From Diaphorobacter sp. HDW4B (GTDB lineage: Bacteria; Pseudomonadota; Gammaproteobacteria; Burkholderiales; Burkholderiaceae_C), in contig NZ_CP049906.1 of the NCBI RefSeq assembly GCF_011305535.1, forward strand, positions 248,001 through 312,000: DNA of 64,000 bases, in the 5' to 3' direction. Under the pieces are notes generated by a model, which was not told the origin of the DNA, did no database searches, and saw only the letters and a program-made list of their open reading frames with translations. How positions within the stretch are numbered: the first letter of the stretch is position 1; each line of letters starts with the position of its first letter. Positions 8,802-17,253 of the stretch are shown here, piece after piece. Position numbers and translations under genes: made by a program.

Positions 8802-10439
8802 TTACACCACTTCATCGAGCTTTTTGAGCTGATAGTTCAACTGTCCGCGAGTCATTCCCAGAGTTGCGGCAGCCAAGGATAGATTGCCTTGGCTGCGTCG
8901 CATGGCTGCTTTCACGAGTGAATCCTTGATGGTGTTGAGGCTGCCTTGGCCACTTTCGATGACTTGGTCTGCCCAATCGTCGATGCTTGCAACGACGACT
9001 TGAGCAGGCGCTACAAATGTTTGAGATGATGCGGCTGCATCTGCAATTCCTGTGGAAATCGCATTGCTGCGTCGGATGAGCTCACCGAGATGGCTGATGT
9101 GAATCTCCCCCTCGTCTGGGCAAAGAATCACTGCGCGTTCCAGTACGTTCTCCAGCTCGCGAATGTTGCCTGGCCAATCGTATGCCAGAAGTACCTCTCG
9201 CGCTTGCTGCGTGCAGCGGTAGATGTTTTTGCGATACTTGTCACAGAACCGTCGGATGATGGCGGACATCAGACTCGGCATCTCGTGCTTGCGTTCTCGC
9301 AGGGCTGGGATATGAATAGGAAAGACATTGAGTCGGAAGTACAGATCTTCTCTGAACTTTCCTGCCTTGACCAAGGCATCCAGATTTTCATTTGTCGCTG
9401 CAATGACTCGAATATCGCAGCGGATGGTCGAGTTGCTGCCGAGTCGCTCCATCTCACCGGACTGCAACACACGCAGGAGTTTGCTTTGGGCGTTCAGGCT
9501 CAGAAGACCGACTTCATCCAGAAAAACGGTGCCACCGTGAGCGTGTTCAAATCTTCCCTTTCTGGAGACGGTCGCTCCAGAAAACGCACCACGCTCCACG
9601 CCAAACAATTCAGATTCAATCAACTGTTCTGGAATCGCAGCACAGTTGATTTCAACCCAAGGCTGTTGGGTGCGCAGACTTCGGAACTGTATTTCTCGGG
9701 CAATCAAACTCTTGCCTACGCCGCTTTCCCCCAGCAGCAACACGGTGGCATCAGTGATGGCCACCTGATGCACAAGATAGGCCAATTCGGAGCCATCGCG
9801 CAGGATGCTGTGCTTGAGTGGTAAAGATGGTTGTGCGGCAATACGGTCATCGTCTGCCGAGCTCACTACTGATGCGTAAGTCCCCGTTTTGAAATTGCGT
9901 AGAGGAAGATCCTGATCGAAATCCTGTGGGTCCTTGGATGGGCGTGCAAGGAAACGAAATGCCACAGCATGTGGGGTCGTGGATTTTGAAAACGAAACAC
10001 AAAAATTTCTGTCGAAAGATCGATTGAGATAACCCGTCACGTAGCCCGACAGTAGCCACATGAAGGCATTTTCATGATTGATCTTGCTTTCCATGCTCAT
10101 GCCTGCACGGCATTGCAATTGGCAGCACCATTGAATCGCGTGGCGTTCACCTGCAGGATGTCGAACGAATTCTTGAGCGCGCAAATGCGTTGTCAGTGCG
10201 CGCTCGAATTGCGTCCACCGCAGATGGTCATCGGAGTCGGACTGGCTCGCAGATAAAGAGGACTCTGCATCACGTCTCCCCAGATGGTAGCCATGACGCT
10301 TGAGTTGGTGCCTCGCGCTTTCGTGTCCCCACAAGCGCAGCAATTCCTTCAATACATGGGCGAAGCCATTTTCGGTATGGAATTGCTCAAGCAGAGGACC
10401 AATTCCAACACCGGGATTGAGTGCAGGCTCACTCAGCAT
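8802..10439 (-). CDS. Sigma-54-dependent activator, XylR/DmpR type
   Basis: 545-residue enhancer-binding protein. The N-terminal sensor (1 to about 170) resembles the XylR_N plus V4R effector module of phenol and toluene regulators ([11 protein letters not shown] near 50-60; [17 protein letters not shown] near 126-142). The AAA+ domain has Walker A GESGVGKS at 237-244, the sigma-54 contact loop as GAFSGA (284-289; normally GAFTGA) and Walker B GTVFLDEV (303-310). A Fis-type helix-turn-helix ends the protein ([20 protein letters not shown]). It is divergent from an operon with a perfect -24/-12 promoter at 10726, its obvious target. Unlike DmpR/MopR, the V4R region lacks the Glu/Cys residues that bind zinc, so effector sensing may differ. 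Confidence 0.92.
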   Translation of the reverse strand: MLSEPALNPGVGIGPLLEQFHTENGFAHVLKELLRLWGHESARHQLKRHGYHLGRRDAESSLSASQSDSDDHLRWTQFERALTTHLRAQEFVRHPAGERHAIQWCCQLQCRAGMSMESKINHENAFMWLLSGYVTGYLNRSFDRNFCVSFSKSTTPHAVAFRFLARPSKDPQDFDQDLPLRNFKTGTYASVVSSADDDRIAAQPSLPLKHSILRDGSELAYLVHQVAITDATVLLLGESGVGKSLIAREIQFRSLRTQQPWVEINCAAIPEQLIESELFGVERGAFSGATVSRKGRFEHAHGGTVFLDEVGLLSLNAQSKLLRVLQSGEMERLGSNSTIRCDIRVIAATNENLDALVKAGKFREDLYFRLNVFPIHIPALRERKHEMPSLMSAIIRRFCDKYRKNIYRCTQQAREVLLAYDWPGNIRELENVLERAVILCPDEGEIHISHLGELIRRSNAISTGIADAAASSQTFVAPAQVVVASIDDWADQVIESGQGSLNTIKDSLVKAAMRRSQGNLSLAAATLGMTRGQLNYQLKKLDEVV

Positions 10440-10580
10440 GGCGTTCTCCGAATGCGAAAAGTGTGCTCGGACTCATGTGTTGTTGCGCACATGCTTATCA
10501 AGATCGTCTCCGTTGGCGGCTTGTTCGTAGCGCATCCCAGCGACTGTGCTGTGATGTTAGTCAGACAAAATTTATCATGT

Positions 10581-10607
10581 GCGGAGATTTTTTTCTATAA
10601 AAATCTC
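10581..10607. promoter_or_regulatory. Upstream inverted repeat 1, candidate activator site
   Basis: A perfect 9-bp inverted repeat GAGATTTTT-N6-AAAAATCTC (10584-10607) is preceded by GCG. The ten bases GCGGAGATTT recur at 10656, where they begin a second inverted repeat. The centre lies about 155 bp before the predicted transcription start of the sigma-54 promoter, a usual distance for an enhancer-type activator site. Binding by the divergent XylR-like protein is inferred. Confidence 0.55.
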
Positions 10608-10655
10608 AATATTCACGAAAATTTTGACAATTCTCGCTTGACATGGAAGCTAAAC

Positions 10656-10676
10656 GCGGAGATTTGATTTTCAAAT
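10656..10676. promoter_or_regulatory. Upstream inverted repeat 2, candidate activator site
   Basis: GCGGAGATTT is repeated here and runs into a perfect 6-bp inverted repeat ATTTGA-TTT-TCAAAT (10662-10676). Its centre is about 73.5 bp from that of repeat 1, close to seven turns of B-DNA, so two activator dimers could bind on the same face of the helix. It is about 83 bp upstream of the predicted start. XylR-family sites contain similar TTGA/TCAA half-sites. Confidence 0.55.
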
Positions 10677-10725
10677 GTTCAATGATTTCAATGGGTTGGG
10701 CGCATTGTTCTGAAAATTAGAGGTT

Positions 10726-10741
10726 TGGCACGTGGATTGCA
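10726..10741 (+). promoter_or_regulatory. Sigma-54 (-24/-12) promoter of the meta-cleavage operon
   Basis: TGGCAC-GTGGA-TTGCA matches the sigma-54 consensus TGGCAC-N5-TTGCW at every conserved position. The invariant GG (-24) is at 10727-10728 and GC (-12) at 10739-10740. Transcription should begin near 10752, giving a leader of about 90 nt before the GTG at 10844. A sigma-54 activator gene is divergently encoded next to it. Confidence 0.88.
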
Positions 10742-10843
10742 ACTCTTTGCTCGTGCCACTTGTTGCAGAGCTGCTGAACTTCATTGGATGAGGTCAGCAA
10801 TCAAGCGAAGTGGATGGATCGCACACTGAACAAGGAGACCAAC

Positions 10844-11695
10844 GTGAGTGCAATCACCGAAGCTGGAAGCAGCAAATTTATCGATGTCACCGAGGGTGAA
10901 ATCAACGGAAGCATTCATGTCAACGATGCCGGAAACGGTGACGAAGTGGTGGTGATGTTTCACGGTTCTGGTCCTGGTGCAAGTGGTTGGAGCAACTTCC
11001 ATCGCAACGTTGATGCGTTTGTCGATGCAGGTTACCGCGTACTGCTGATCGACTCTCCAGGCTTCAACAAGAGCTATCCCATCGTCACCAAAAGTCGCGA
11101 TGGAGCCTATGCCCAGGCGGCAAAGGGCGTACTGGACAAGCTGGGCATCAAGCGTGCGCACATGATCGGAAACTCGATGGGCGGTGCTACGGCCATGCGA
11201 ATGGCTGTCGACTATCCGGAGATGGTTGGAAAGCTCATCATGATGGGCGGTGGCTCGGTCGGCGCAAGCACCACTGTGCCCATGCCGACGGAAGGGCTCA
11301 AACTGCTGCAGGGTCTGTATCGCAATCCAACGATGGAGAACTTGCGCAAGATGTTGGACATCTTCGTCTATGCACCTTCCACATTGACAGAAGACCTCAT
11401 CAACGGGCGCTTCGAGAACATGATGCGTCGCACGGAGCATCTGAGCAATTTCGTAGAGAGCTTGAAGTCCAGTGGGGGGCGTGCCAACTATGCACATCTG
11501 CTGCCGACTCTGACGATGCCCACCATGATCATCTGGGGGCGTGATGATCGTTTCGTGCCGCTCGACTTGGGTCTTCGCATGTTGTGGGGCATGCCGGATG
11601 CTGAGCTGCACGTGTTCAGCAAGTGCGGTCACTGGGCTCAATGGGAACATGCCGACAAGTTCAATCAACTCGTGCTGAATTTCCTCGCACGCTAA
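10844..11695 (+). CDS. Meta-cleavage product hydrolase (alpha/beta hydrolase, BphD/MhpC/HsaD type)
   Basis: Hydrolyses the C-C bond of an extradiol ring-fission product (2-hydroxy-6-oxo-dienoate type) to give 2-hydroxypenta-2,4-dienoate and a side-chain acid. Diagnostic motifs are the oxyanion-hole HGSGPGASGWSNF, the nucleophile elbow GNSMGG (Ser), the acid region WGRDDRFVPL (Asp) and the catalytic His in KCGHWAQWEHAD. I take the GTG at 10844 as start because AAGGAG lies six bases before it; this gives 283 residues, the size of BphD. In-frame ATG (10814) and TTG (10784) codons would add an unconserved tail. It is the first gene of the sigma-54 operon, followed by the dioxygenase that makes its substrate. 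The substrate side chain is unknown. Confidence 0.9.
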   Translation: MSAITEAGSSKFIDVTEGEINGSIHVNDAGNGDEVVVMFHGSGPGASGWSNFHRNVDAFVDAGYRVLLIDSPGFNKSYPIVTKSRDGAYAQAAKGVLDKLGIKRAHMIGNSMGGATAMRMAVDYPEMVGKLIMMGGGSVGASTTVPMPTEGLKLLQGLYRNPTMENLRKMLDIFVYAPSTLTEDLINGRFENMMRRTEHLSNFVESLKSSGGRANYAHLLPTLTMPTMIIWGRDDRFVPLDLGLRMLWGMPDAELHVFSKCGHWAQWEHADKFNQLVLNFLAR

Positions 11696-11780
11696 CCGCA
11701 TTCACCGAAAACTTTCAGTGGCAACGCGCGTGCAGTGTCTTGCAGCGCGTTCAGTTGAAGAATGAGACAAGGAGATCACA

Positions 11781-12683
11781 GTGGCATCCATTTCCAATCT
11801 TGGGTATGTGGTGATTGGCAGCAAGAAGTTGGCCGAATGGGAAGACTTCGCCGTCAACCTTCTGGGCATGCAGGTTGGCCGCAGCGAACCAGGCAAGCTT
11901 TTGGCGCTCCGTCTGGACGACATGCAACAGCGAATCATCATTGAAGATGGCGAGGAAGAGGACCTGCGTGCAGCAGGTTGGGCATTCAAGACAGATCGAG
12001 ATCTGCGTGCATTCGTCAAGCGGCTGCAAGAGCAGGGTCTGCCCGTGCAGGAATGCTCAAAGGATGAGGCAACGAATCGTCGCGTTGAGAACCTCTATTC
12101 GCTGGCCGATCCAAATGGATTCACGCAGGAATTTTTCAGCGGAGCTTATGCCGCCCCCAGCAACCAGCCGTTCATGTCGCAAAGGCTCCGAGGTGCCGGT
12201 TTCAAGACAGGCGATCTTGGCATCGGCCATGTGCTGATTCGTGCGCAGGACTATGGCAAGTCTCTGGATTTCTATCAGGAGGGACTGGGGCTGCGCCTCA
12301 GCGACATCATTCGTGCCGAAGTGCGCCCGGGCTACGTAGCAGAAGCCGCGTTCTTCCACACTGTCGGGGGCCGTCACCATTCGCTCGCGACCGGTGCAGT
12401 GAATATTCCCAAGGTGTTGGGCCACATGATGGTGGAACTGCATAGCTTGGACGATGTGGGGCTCGGTTACGACCGTTGCCGAGCTGCGGGATTGAACTTT
12501 GCACGCGAGCTCGGACATCACCCCAACGACCAGATGACGTCGTTCTACGTGGAAACACCTTCCGGTTTCTCCATTGAATATGGATGGGGTGGCCTCGTCG
12601 TGGATGACGAAAGCTGGACCGTCAAAACATACAACCAATTCAGTGACTGGGGCCATGCACGTCCTGGCCAAGCCGTGCGTTGA
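11781..12683 (+). CDS. Extradiol ring-cleavage dioxygenase, type I (BphC/HsaC type)
   Basis: Two-domain vicinal oxygen chelate enzyme that opens a substituted catechol next to its hydroxyls using Fe(II). The C-terminal repeat carries the metal ligands His150 (GIGHVLI), His215 (GHMMVEL) and Glu266 (FSIEYG), matching His146, His210 and Glu260 of BphC, plus nearby active-site histidines in GGRHHS and LGHHPND. The N-terminal repeat is the usual degenerate copy. The 300-residue length is normal. The start is GTG, preceded by AAGGAGATCACA. It lies between the hydrolase and the hydroxylase genes, so it acts on the catechol produced by the latter. HsaC, which cleaves a steroid-derived catechol, and BphC belong to the same family; the true substrate cannot be read from sequence. 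Confidence 0.92.
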   Translation: MASISNLGYVVIGSKKLAEWEDFAVNLLGMQVGRSEPGKLLALRLDDMQQRIIIEDGEEEDLRAAGWAFKTDRDLRAFVKRLQEQGLPVQECSKDEATNRRVENLYSLADPNGFTQEFFSGAYAAPSNQPFMSQRLRGAGFKTGDLGIGHVLIRAQDYGKSLDFYQEGLGLRLSDIIRAEVRPGYVAEAAFFHTVGGRHHSLATGAVNIPKVLGHMMVELHSLDDVGLGYDRCRAAGLNFARELGHHPNDQMTSFYVETPSGFSIEYGWGGLVVDDESWTVKTYNQFSDWGHARPGQAVR

Positions 12684-12731
12684 GCACTTCGACTTTTCTG
12701 TATCAGCCCCCATTTCTCAAGGAGAATTCAC

Positions 12732-13958
12732 ATGTCTACTGTGACTGACAAGCCTTTCGCAACGACCGCAATCCCTACCGCAGATGAACTTGTGCAACGC
12801 GCCAAGGATCTGCTTCCCATGCTCAAAGAGAAAGCTGCTTCAGTCGAAGCAAACCGCATGGTGTCCAAGGAAACCATTCAGGCATTCGTGGATGCTGGTT
12901 TCTTCAAGATCCTGCAAGAAAAGCGTTGGGGTGGATGGGAGTTGGACCCAGCGGTTTTCTGGCGTGTTCTCATGGAACTGGGCCGTGGTTGCCCCGCGAG
13001 CTGCTGGAACATGATGATTCTGGGTGTGCACCAATGGGAATTCGGGCACATGGATCCGCGCGCAGCGGAAGATGTCTGGGGACAGGACAACACCACCATC
13101 ATCGCCTCGTCCTATGGTCCTACTGGACGTTGCGAGAAAGTGGAGGGGGGCTACAAACTCACCGGCCAATGGAAGTGCTCCAGTGGCACCGATCATGGGC
13201 AATGGGCGTTCGTAGGCGGGCTCGTGCATGACGAGAACGGTGTCGCCATCGATCGCATCGCGCTTCTGGTTCCTCGCACGGAATACACGATCATCGACGA
13301 CTGGTATGTATTTGGTCTGTGCGGTACGGGCAGCAAGAGCCTGGAGATGAAGGACGTCTTCGTTCCCGAATATCGCACCCACAGCCTGTCTGCATATCAA
13401 CTGAATGATCGCCCATCGTCGTATCTGCACCCATTCGGAACGATCTTCTGCGGTTCGGTTTCCGCCGCCATCGCGGGCTTCGCTCAGGGCGCGATCGATA
13501 CGTACATTGAACAAATGAGCGGACGCACCCTCAGTGCCAATGCCAACATGAAAGCCGCCAATGTCAATCCGGCAGTGCGTGATCGACTGGGTCATGCGGT
13601 AGCGAAGGTACGCAGTTGCCGTGCTCGCCTGATGTATCTGATGCAGGAGTCGGCTGACTACGTGTATCGCCGCGAGCTGGTGCCCGAAGATATGCGTGTC
13701 GGTCACATTCTCGACATTTCTCGCGTGGGCTTCGAATGCTCGGAAGCTGTGATGAAGCTGTTCCCGGCACTGGGTGCACGCGGGCTGTATTCCGACAATC
13801 CGATGCAGCGCTTCTTGCGTGACATTCTGGCTGGTTCCAACCACATGACGCAGAACATCGACGATTCAGCAGGCCTTACGGGTGCGCGCTTGCTGGGAAC
13901 AGATCTGCCTCCGACGGCATACGGTATCAAGCGCAAGGCGCCTGTCGACAAGCGTTGA
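12732..13958 (+). CDS. Flavin-dependent phenol hydroxylase, oxygenase component (HpaH-C2/HsaA type)
   Basis: 408-residue oxygenase with the acyl-CoA dehydrogenase fold, of the group that includes HsaA and component C2 of Acinetobacter p-hydroxyphenylacetate hydroxylase. Such enzymes take reduced flavin from a separate reductase and ortho-hydroxylate a phenol to a catechol. Recognisable parts are the N-terminal helical region (RMVSKETIQAFVDAGFFKIL), the middle beta domain (GGYKLTGQWKCSSGTDHGQW, with the CSSG flavin-site motif typical of this group) and the C-terminal bundle with GSNHMTQNIDDSAG. An AAGGAG precedes the ATG. The partner reductase is two genes downstream (14894). It differs from true acyl-CoA dehydrogenases by the absence of their catalytic Glu context. 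Confidence 0.88.
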   Translation: MSTVTDKPFATTAIPTADELVQRAKDLLPMLKEKAASVEANRMVSKETIQAFVDAGFFKILQEKRWGGWELDPAVFWRVLMELGRGCPASCWNMMILGVHQWEFGHMDPRAAEDVWGQDNTTIIASSYGPTGRCEKVEGGYKLTGQWKCSSGTDHGQWAFVGGLVHDENGVAIDRIALLVPRTEYTIIDDWYVFGLCGTGSKSLEMKDVFVPEYRTHSLSAYQLNDRPSSYLHPFGTIFCGSVSAAIAGFAQGAIDTYIEQMSGRTLSANANMKAANVNPAVRDRLGHAVAKVRSCRARLMYLMQESADYVYRRELVPEDMRVGHILDISRVGFECSEAVMKLFPALGARGLYSDNPMQRFLRDILAGSNHMTQNIDDSAGLTGARLLGTDLPPTAYGIKRKAPVDKR

Positions 13959-14041
13959 ATTTTCTTTCAGTCCCGACGTGCCTGCATACAAGCAGCGCCG
14001 TCGGAGAGTAGTGCGAACGTGCTTGAGATCCAAGGAATCAG

Positions 14042-14842
14042 ATGCAGAGTGAAAAAATTGCAAAAGCAGCGGAGGTGCTCAGACAGTCTCGCGCAACGCA
14101 GGTCACGATTGACAAGGTGTCGCTAACCCATGGCATTGCCTCGCTGGAAGAAGCGTATCTGGTTTCAGAGATCAACCGCCAATTCAGAATTGACAGTGGT
14201 AGTCGTGTCGTAGGCAAGAAGATTGGTCTGACATCAAAGGCGGTTCAAGCGCAATTGGGTGTGGATCAGCCTGATTTTGGATTCTTGTTCAGCGACATGG
14301 AGTTTCTGAACGGTCAGACTGTACCGACTGGTCGTCTCATTCAGCCCAAGGCGGAGGCCGAGATCGCCTTTGTGGTTCAGCAGAGCATGGTGGGTCAGGT
14401 GCCGACTTACGGAGAGTTTCTTTCTTGTCTGGGGTATGCATTGCCGGCAGTCGAAATCGTCGACAGTGCGATTGCAGACTGGAAGATCACCATCATCGAC
14501 ACCGTGGCTGACAACGCTTCGTCGGGGCTGTACGTTCTCGGTGACCAGCCTGTTCCCGTTGCGCAACTTGCCCTGGGTGAGCTGGGCATGTCGTTGAAGA
14601 AGAATGGTGCTTTGGTGTCTTCCGGCGTGGGCTCGGCGTGTCTTGGGCATCCGCTCAGGGCTGCCTATTGGTTGGCCAGTGAAATGATTCGTCGTGGTCA
14701 TGGACTGGCTGCTGGCGAGGTGATTCTGTCTGGAGCTTTGGGTCCGATGGTCCCTATTCAGACTGGTGACAGTATTGACGCGCACATACAGGGCTTGGGT
14801 TCCGTTCATTTCAGCTTGGGTCAAGTCGGTGGCGTTTGTTGA
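14042..14842 (+). CDS. 2-hydroxypenta-2,4-dienoate hydratase (MhpD/BphH/HsaE type)
   Basis: Adds water to 2-hydroxypenta-2,4-dienoate, the small product of the meta-cleavage hydrolase, giving 4-hydroxy-2-oxovalerate. It is a 266-residue FAH-superfamily protein of the hydratase/decarboxylase branch. Conserved stretches are VVGKKIGLTSKAVQ, the metal-binding PKAEAEIAFV with its two Glu residues, LPAVEIVDSAI and the C-terminal LGHPLRAAYWLASEM and LSGALGPMVPI. An AAGGAA site precedes the ATG. The next enzymes of the route, 4-hydroxy-2-oxovalerate aldolase and acetaldehyde dehydrogenase, are not in this operon or window, so they must be supplied from elsewhere. Confidence 0.9.
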   Translation: MQSEKIAKAAEVLRQSRATQVTIDKVSLTHGIASLEEAYLVSEINRQFRIDSGSRVVGKKIGLTSKAVQAQLGVDQPDFGFLFSDMEFLNGQTVPTGRLIQPKAEAEIAFVVQQSMVGQVPTYGEFLSCLGYALPAVEIVDSAIADWKITIIDTVADNASSGLYVLGDQPVPVAQLALGELGMSLKKNGALVSSGVGSACLGHPLRAAYWLASEMIRRGHGLAAGEVILSGALGPMVPIQTGDSIDAHIQGLGSVHFSLGQVGGVC

Positions 14843-14893
14843 CTGGCATTTCAAAGAACAAGCAGACCATTACAGAGTTAGTCGGAGACAAAC

Positions 14894-15910
14894 ATGCAAG
14901 ATCATTCAGTTCAGACGTTCGACCCAAAGGCCTTCCGCGCTGCACTCGGAACCTTTGCGACGGGGGTGACGGTGATAACGGCGGTGGGGCAAGATGGAAA
15001 GTCCATCGGTCTGACTGCCAACAGCTTCAATTCAGTGTCGTTGGATCCCCCATTGGTGCTTTGGAGTCTGGCGAAGAAGGCGTTCAATTTGCAGGACTTT
15101 GTAGCTGCGAAGCATTGGGCGGTCCATATTTTGAGTGCCGACCAGGAGCAGATGTCCAACCAATTTGCGCGTGGTGGTGCGGAAAAGTTTGCAGGCGTCG
15201 AACCAGTGAGTTCCGAGCATGGCGTGCCTTTGCTGCAGAACTGTGCTGCGCGGTTTGAGTGCACGAGCACCTTTCAGTATGAAGGGGGAGACCACATCAT
15301 CTTTGTTGGCGAGGTCAAGAAGTTTGAGCGCAATGACCATCCACCGTTGGTGTTTCATGCGGGAAAATATGCTTTGGCATCCCTCAAGGACAACGACTTC
15401 AGTCCGCCCAGAGCTACTGGCACCGAGCCGCCCACCTTCCGGTCGGACATGCTGGGCTACATGGTGGGGCGGGCGCGCAAGAATTTTCTGGACAGCATGC
15501 GCGTGCATCTGGAAAGCAATGGCCTCAATGACTACGAATGGCGCCTGTTGACCATCATTTTGACGAAGAAGAATTTGACCGCATCCATGTTCGAGCGCTT
15601 CAACAAGGATGCTGCATTGGAGACCATTCTCGCCACATTGGAGTCATTGCGACAGAAGGGTTGGATCGAGATGGTGTCGGATGAAGGTCTTGGAGAACCG
15701 ACTTACACGCTTTCGCAAAAAGGTGTTTACGACTCGGTACGGTTGCTGGCCATTGCCAAGTCCCACGAAGAGCATTTGATGGAAAAAATGGGCTACGCGG
15801 ATGGAATGCTGCTGAAAAGCCTGCTCAACAAATTCATTCAGAAGACCGAAGGCTCCTCCCCCAACCTGTGGAGTGATGAATTTGTATTGAAGGAAAAGGC
15901 TGCCCAGTAG
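14894..15910 (+). CDS. Flavin reductase with C-terminal MarR-like domain (HpaH-C1 type)
   Basis: NAD(P)H:flavin oxidoreductase that supplies reduced FMN/FAD to the oxygenase encoded at 12732. Residues about 10-165 form the split-barrel flavin reductase domain (FATGVTVITAVGQDGKSIGL, TANSFNSVSLDPPLVLWSL). After a linker, residues about 185-335 look like a MarR winged-helix domain (LNDYEWRLLTIILTKKNL, LESLRQKGWIEM). The same arrangement is known from C1 of Acinetobacter p-hydroxyphenylacetate hydroxylase, where the MarR-like part binds the phenolic substrate and relieves autoinhibition. I infer similar substrate gating here. GGAGACAAAC precedes the ATG. Plain reductases such as HsaB lack this extension (about 190 residues versus 338 here). 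Confidence 0.88.
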   Translation: MQDHSVQTFDPKAFRAALGTFATGVTVITAVGQDGKSIGLTANSFNSVSLDPPLVLWSLAKKAFNLQDFVAAKHWAVHILSADQEQMSNQFARGGAEKFAGVEPVSSEHGVPLLQNCAARFECTSTFQYEGGDHIIFVGEVKKFERNDHPPLVFHAGKYALASLKDNDFSPPRATGTEPPTFRSDMLGYMVGRARKNFLDSMRVHLESNGLNDYEWRLLTIILTKKNLTASMFERFNKDAALETILATLESLRQKGWIEMVSDEGLGEPTYTLSQKGVYDSVRLLAIAKSHEEHLMEKMGYADGMLLKSLLNKFIQKTEGSSPNLWSDEFVLKEKAAQ

Positions 15911-15981
15911 CAGCAAACCGGAAACCATTGGATGGCGAGGCAATGCACCTCAAAAATGATTAAATTCCCTTAGGAAACGAC

Positions 15982-16959
15982 ATGTCGAAAGTATTCAAGT
16001 TGAAGGTTTTGATTCCAGCCTTGCTGGGGCTCGGCGCCAGCTTGGCTCATGCACAGAACCCCAACCCGGTTCGAATCATCATTGGTTTTGCAGCAGGAGG
16101 AAATGGCGACATCATTGCCCGGATGCTGGCCAATGAACTGCGCCCCATTCTGGGCCGTAATGTGATTGTTGAAAACAAGCCGGGCGCGGGTGGCCGTCTT
16201 GCTGCACTGCAGTTGAAATCTGCCCCTGCCGATGGCAGCAACTATCTTTTGGCTCCGGACAGTTGGTCGATATTTCCGACGATCCTTCAGACTGAAGGCC
16301 AACTGCGCTACAGCCTGCAGAAAGATTTTGCGCCGGTTGCACGTGTTGTGTCCTACCCCCTCGGTCTGTTTGTGTCCGAAGGCGCCGGGGTACACAACCT
16401 GAAGGAATATATCGAGAAGGCCAAGACCAACCCCTCCATAGCGGCTTATGGATCGTCGGGGGCTGGAAGCATCACGGAGTTTCTTGGCATCGTTATGTCC
16501 AAGGAGTTTGGATTCAAGATGACAGTGATTCCATTCAAGGGTGGCAGTGAGGTGAAGTCCAACCTGATGGGGTCACAGATTCCTGTCGGAATCATGACGG
16601 CGGGCGACGGATTGGCCGACGTCGGTGGAAAAATAAAGCCACTGGGCTTCTTTACTCCTACACGTTGGTCCATTGCGCCTGATGTGCCGACCTTCAAGGA
16701 GCAAGGATATGACATCGTGAATGGAGGGGCATTCTCTGCGATCTGGACGTCTGCCAAGACTCCAGAAAGCGAGCGCAAGAAAATGGAAGATGCTCTGAAG
16801 CAAGTCCTTTCCAAGCCCGATGTACAAGAGAAATTGTCCAAAATCTATGTTCGCTCAGATTTCGCGGATGGACGTACATTGGGTGAGCAGGTTGGTAAGT
16901 TGATTCAATACTGGAATCCTATTGTGGAGTCTTCCGGCATCAAGGCGACAGTGAATTGA
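15982..16959 (+). CDS. Bug-family (TctC-type) periplasmic receptor
   Basis: Periplasmic solute-binding protein of the tripartite tricarboxylate transporter class, 325 residues. An N-terminal signal peptide (hydrophobic ALLGLGASLAHA, cleavage after AHA) leads into the family motifs PVRIIIGFAAGGNGDIIARM and VIVENKPGAGGRLAA. No TctA or TctB membrane genes are near, as is usual for Bug proteins, so it either uses a transporter encoded elsewhere or acts as a sensor. It closely resembles the receptors at 27586 and 40349 (shared PDSW-IFPTI and VSYPLG segments). It is the last intact gene of the meta-cleavage operon, which suggests that it binds the pathway's substrate or a related acid. Confidence 0.92.
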   Translation: MSKVFKLKVLIPALLGLGASLAHAQNPNPVRIIIGFAAGGNGDIIARMLANELRPILGRNVIVENKPGAGGRLAALQLKSAPADGSNYLLAPDSWSIFPTILQTEGQLRYSLQKDFAPVARVVSYPLGLFVSEGAGVHNLKEYIEKAKTNPSIAAYGSSGAGSITEFLGIVMSKEFGFKMTVIPFKGGSEVKSNLMGSQIPVGIMTAGDGLADVGGKIKPLGFFTPTRWSIAPDVPTFKEQGYDIVNGGAFSAIWTSAKTPESERKKMEDALKQVLSKPDVQEKLSKIYVRSDFADGRTLGEQVGKLIQYWNPIVESSGIKATVN

Positions 16960-16967
16960 AGTTTGGC

Positions 16968-16993
16968 GTCACCTCGAATTTCCTTGAGGTGAC
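16968..16993 (+). terminator. Possible hairpin terminator
   Basis: GTCACCTC (16968-16975) pairs with GAGGTGAC (16986-16993) around a 10-base loop, nine bases after the receptor stop. There is only a short T-rich stretch behind it, so termination may be partial and the truncated porin gene may once have been read through. Confidence 0.4.
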
Positions 16994-17049
16994 CGCCTAT
17001 TCTGTAGATCGATAGATCACACACCATAAGCAAAAAATCTGAGAGACAT

Positions 17050-17253
17050 ATGTTGCGACTTCTTATCGCGGCAGCCCTTGCTGCGCCCATTATTTGTCAT
17101 GCCCAGTCTTCCGTGAATATCGGCGGTGGGTTTGTTGTCGGATACAAGCACACTCCATCAAAAAGTGATGGGACAAAATCAAAAGACGGTATTGACAACC
17201 TGGAGGCGGCCGGCAGCAATTTGAATCGCCCCGGATTTCCTAGACACTGTTGA
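17050..17253 (+). pseudogene. Porin gene truncated by an IS element
   Basis: The first 57 codons encode a signal peptide (LLIAAALAAPIICHAQ) and the start of a Gram-negative porin barrel (SSVNIGGGFVVGYKH...). At 17222 the reading frame enters the left inverted repeat of the IS3-family element and stops at 17253. A porin of this family normally has 330-380 residues, so about 85 percent is missing, and the lost part does not reappear on the other side of the IS. Porin next to Bug receptor is also the arrangement at 39333-41323. Confidence 0.75.
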
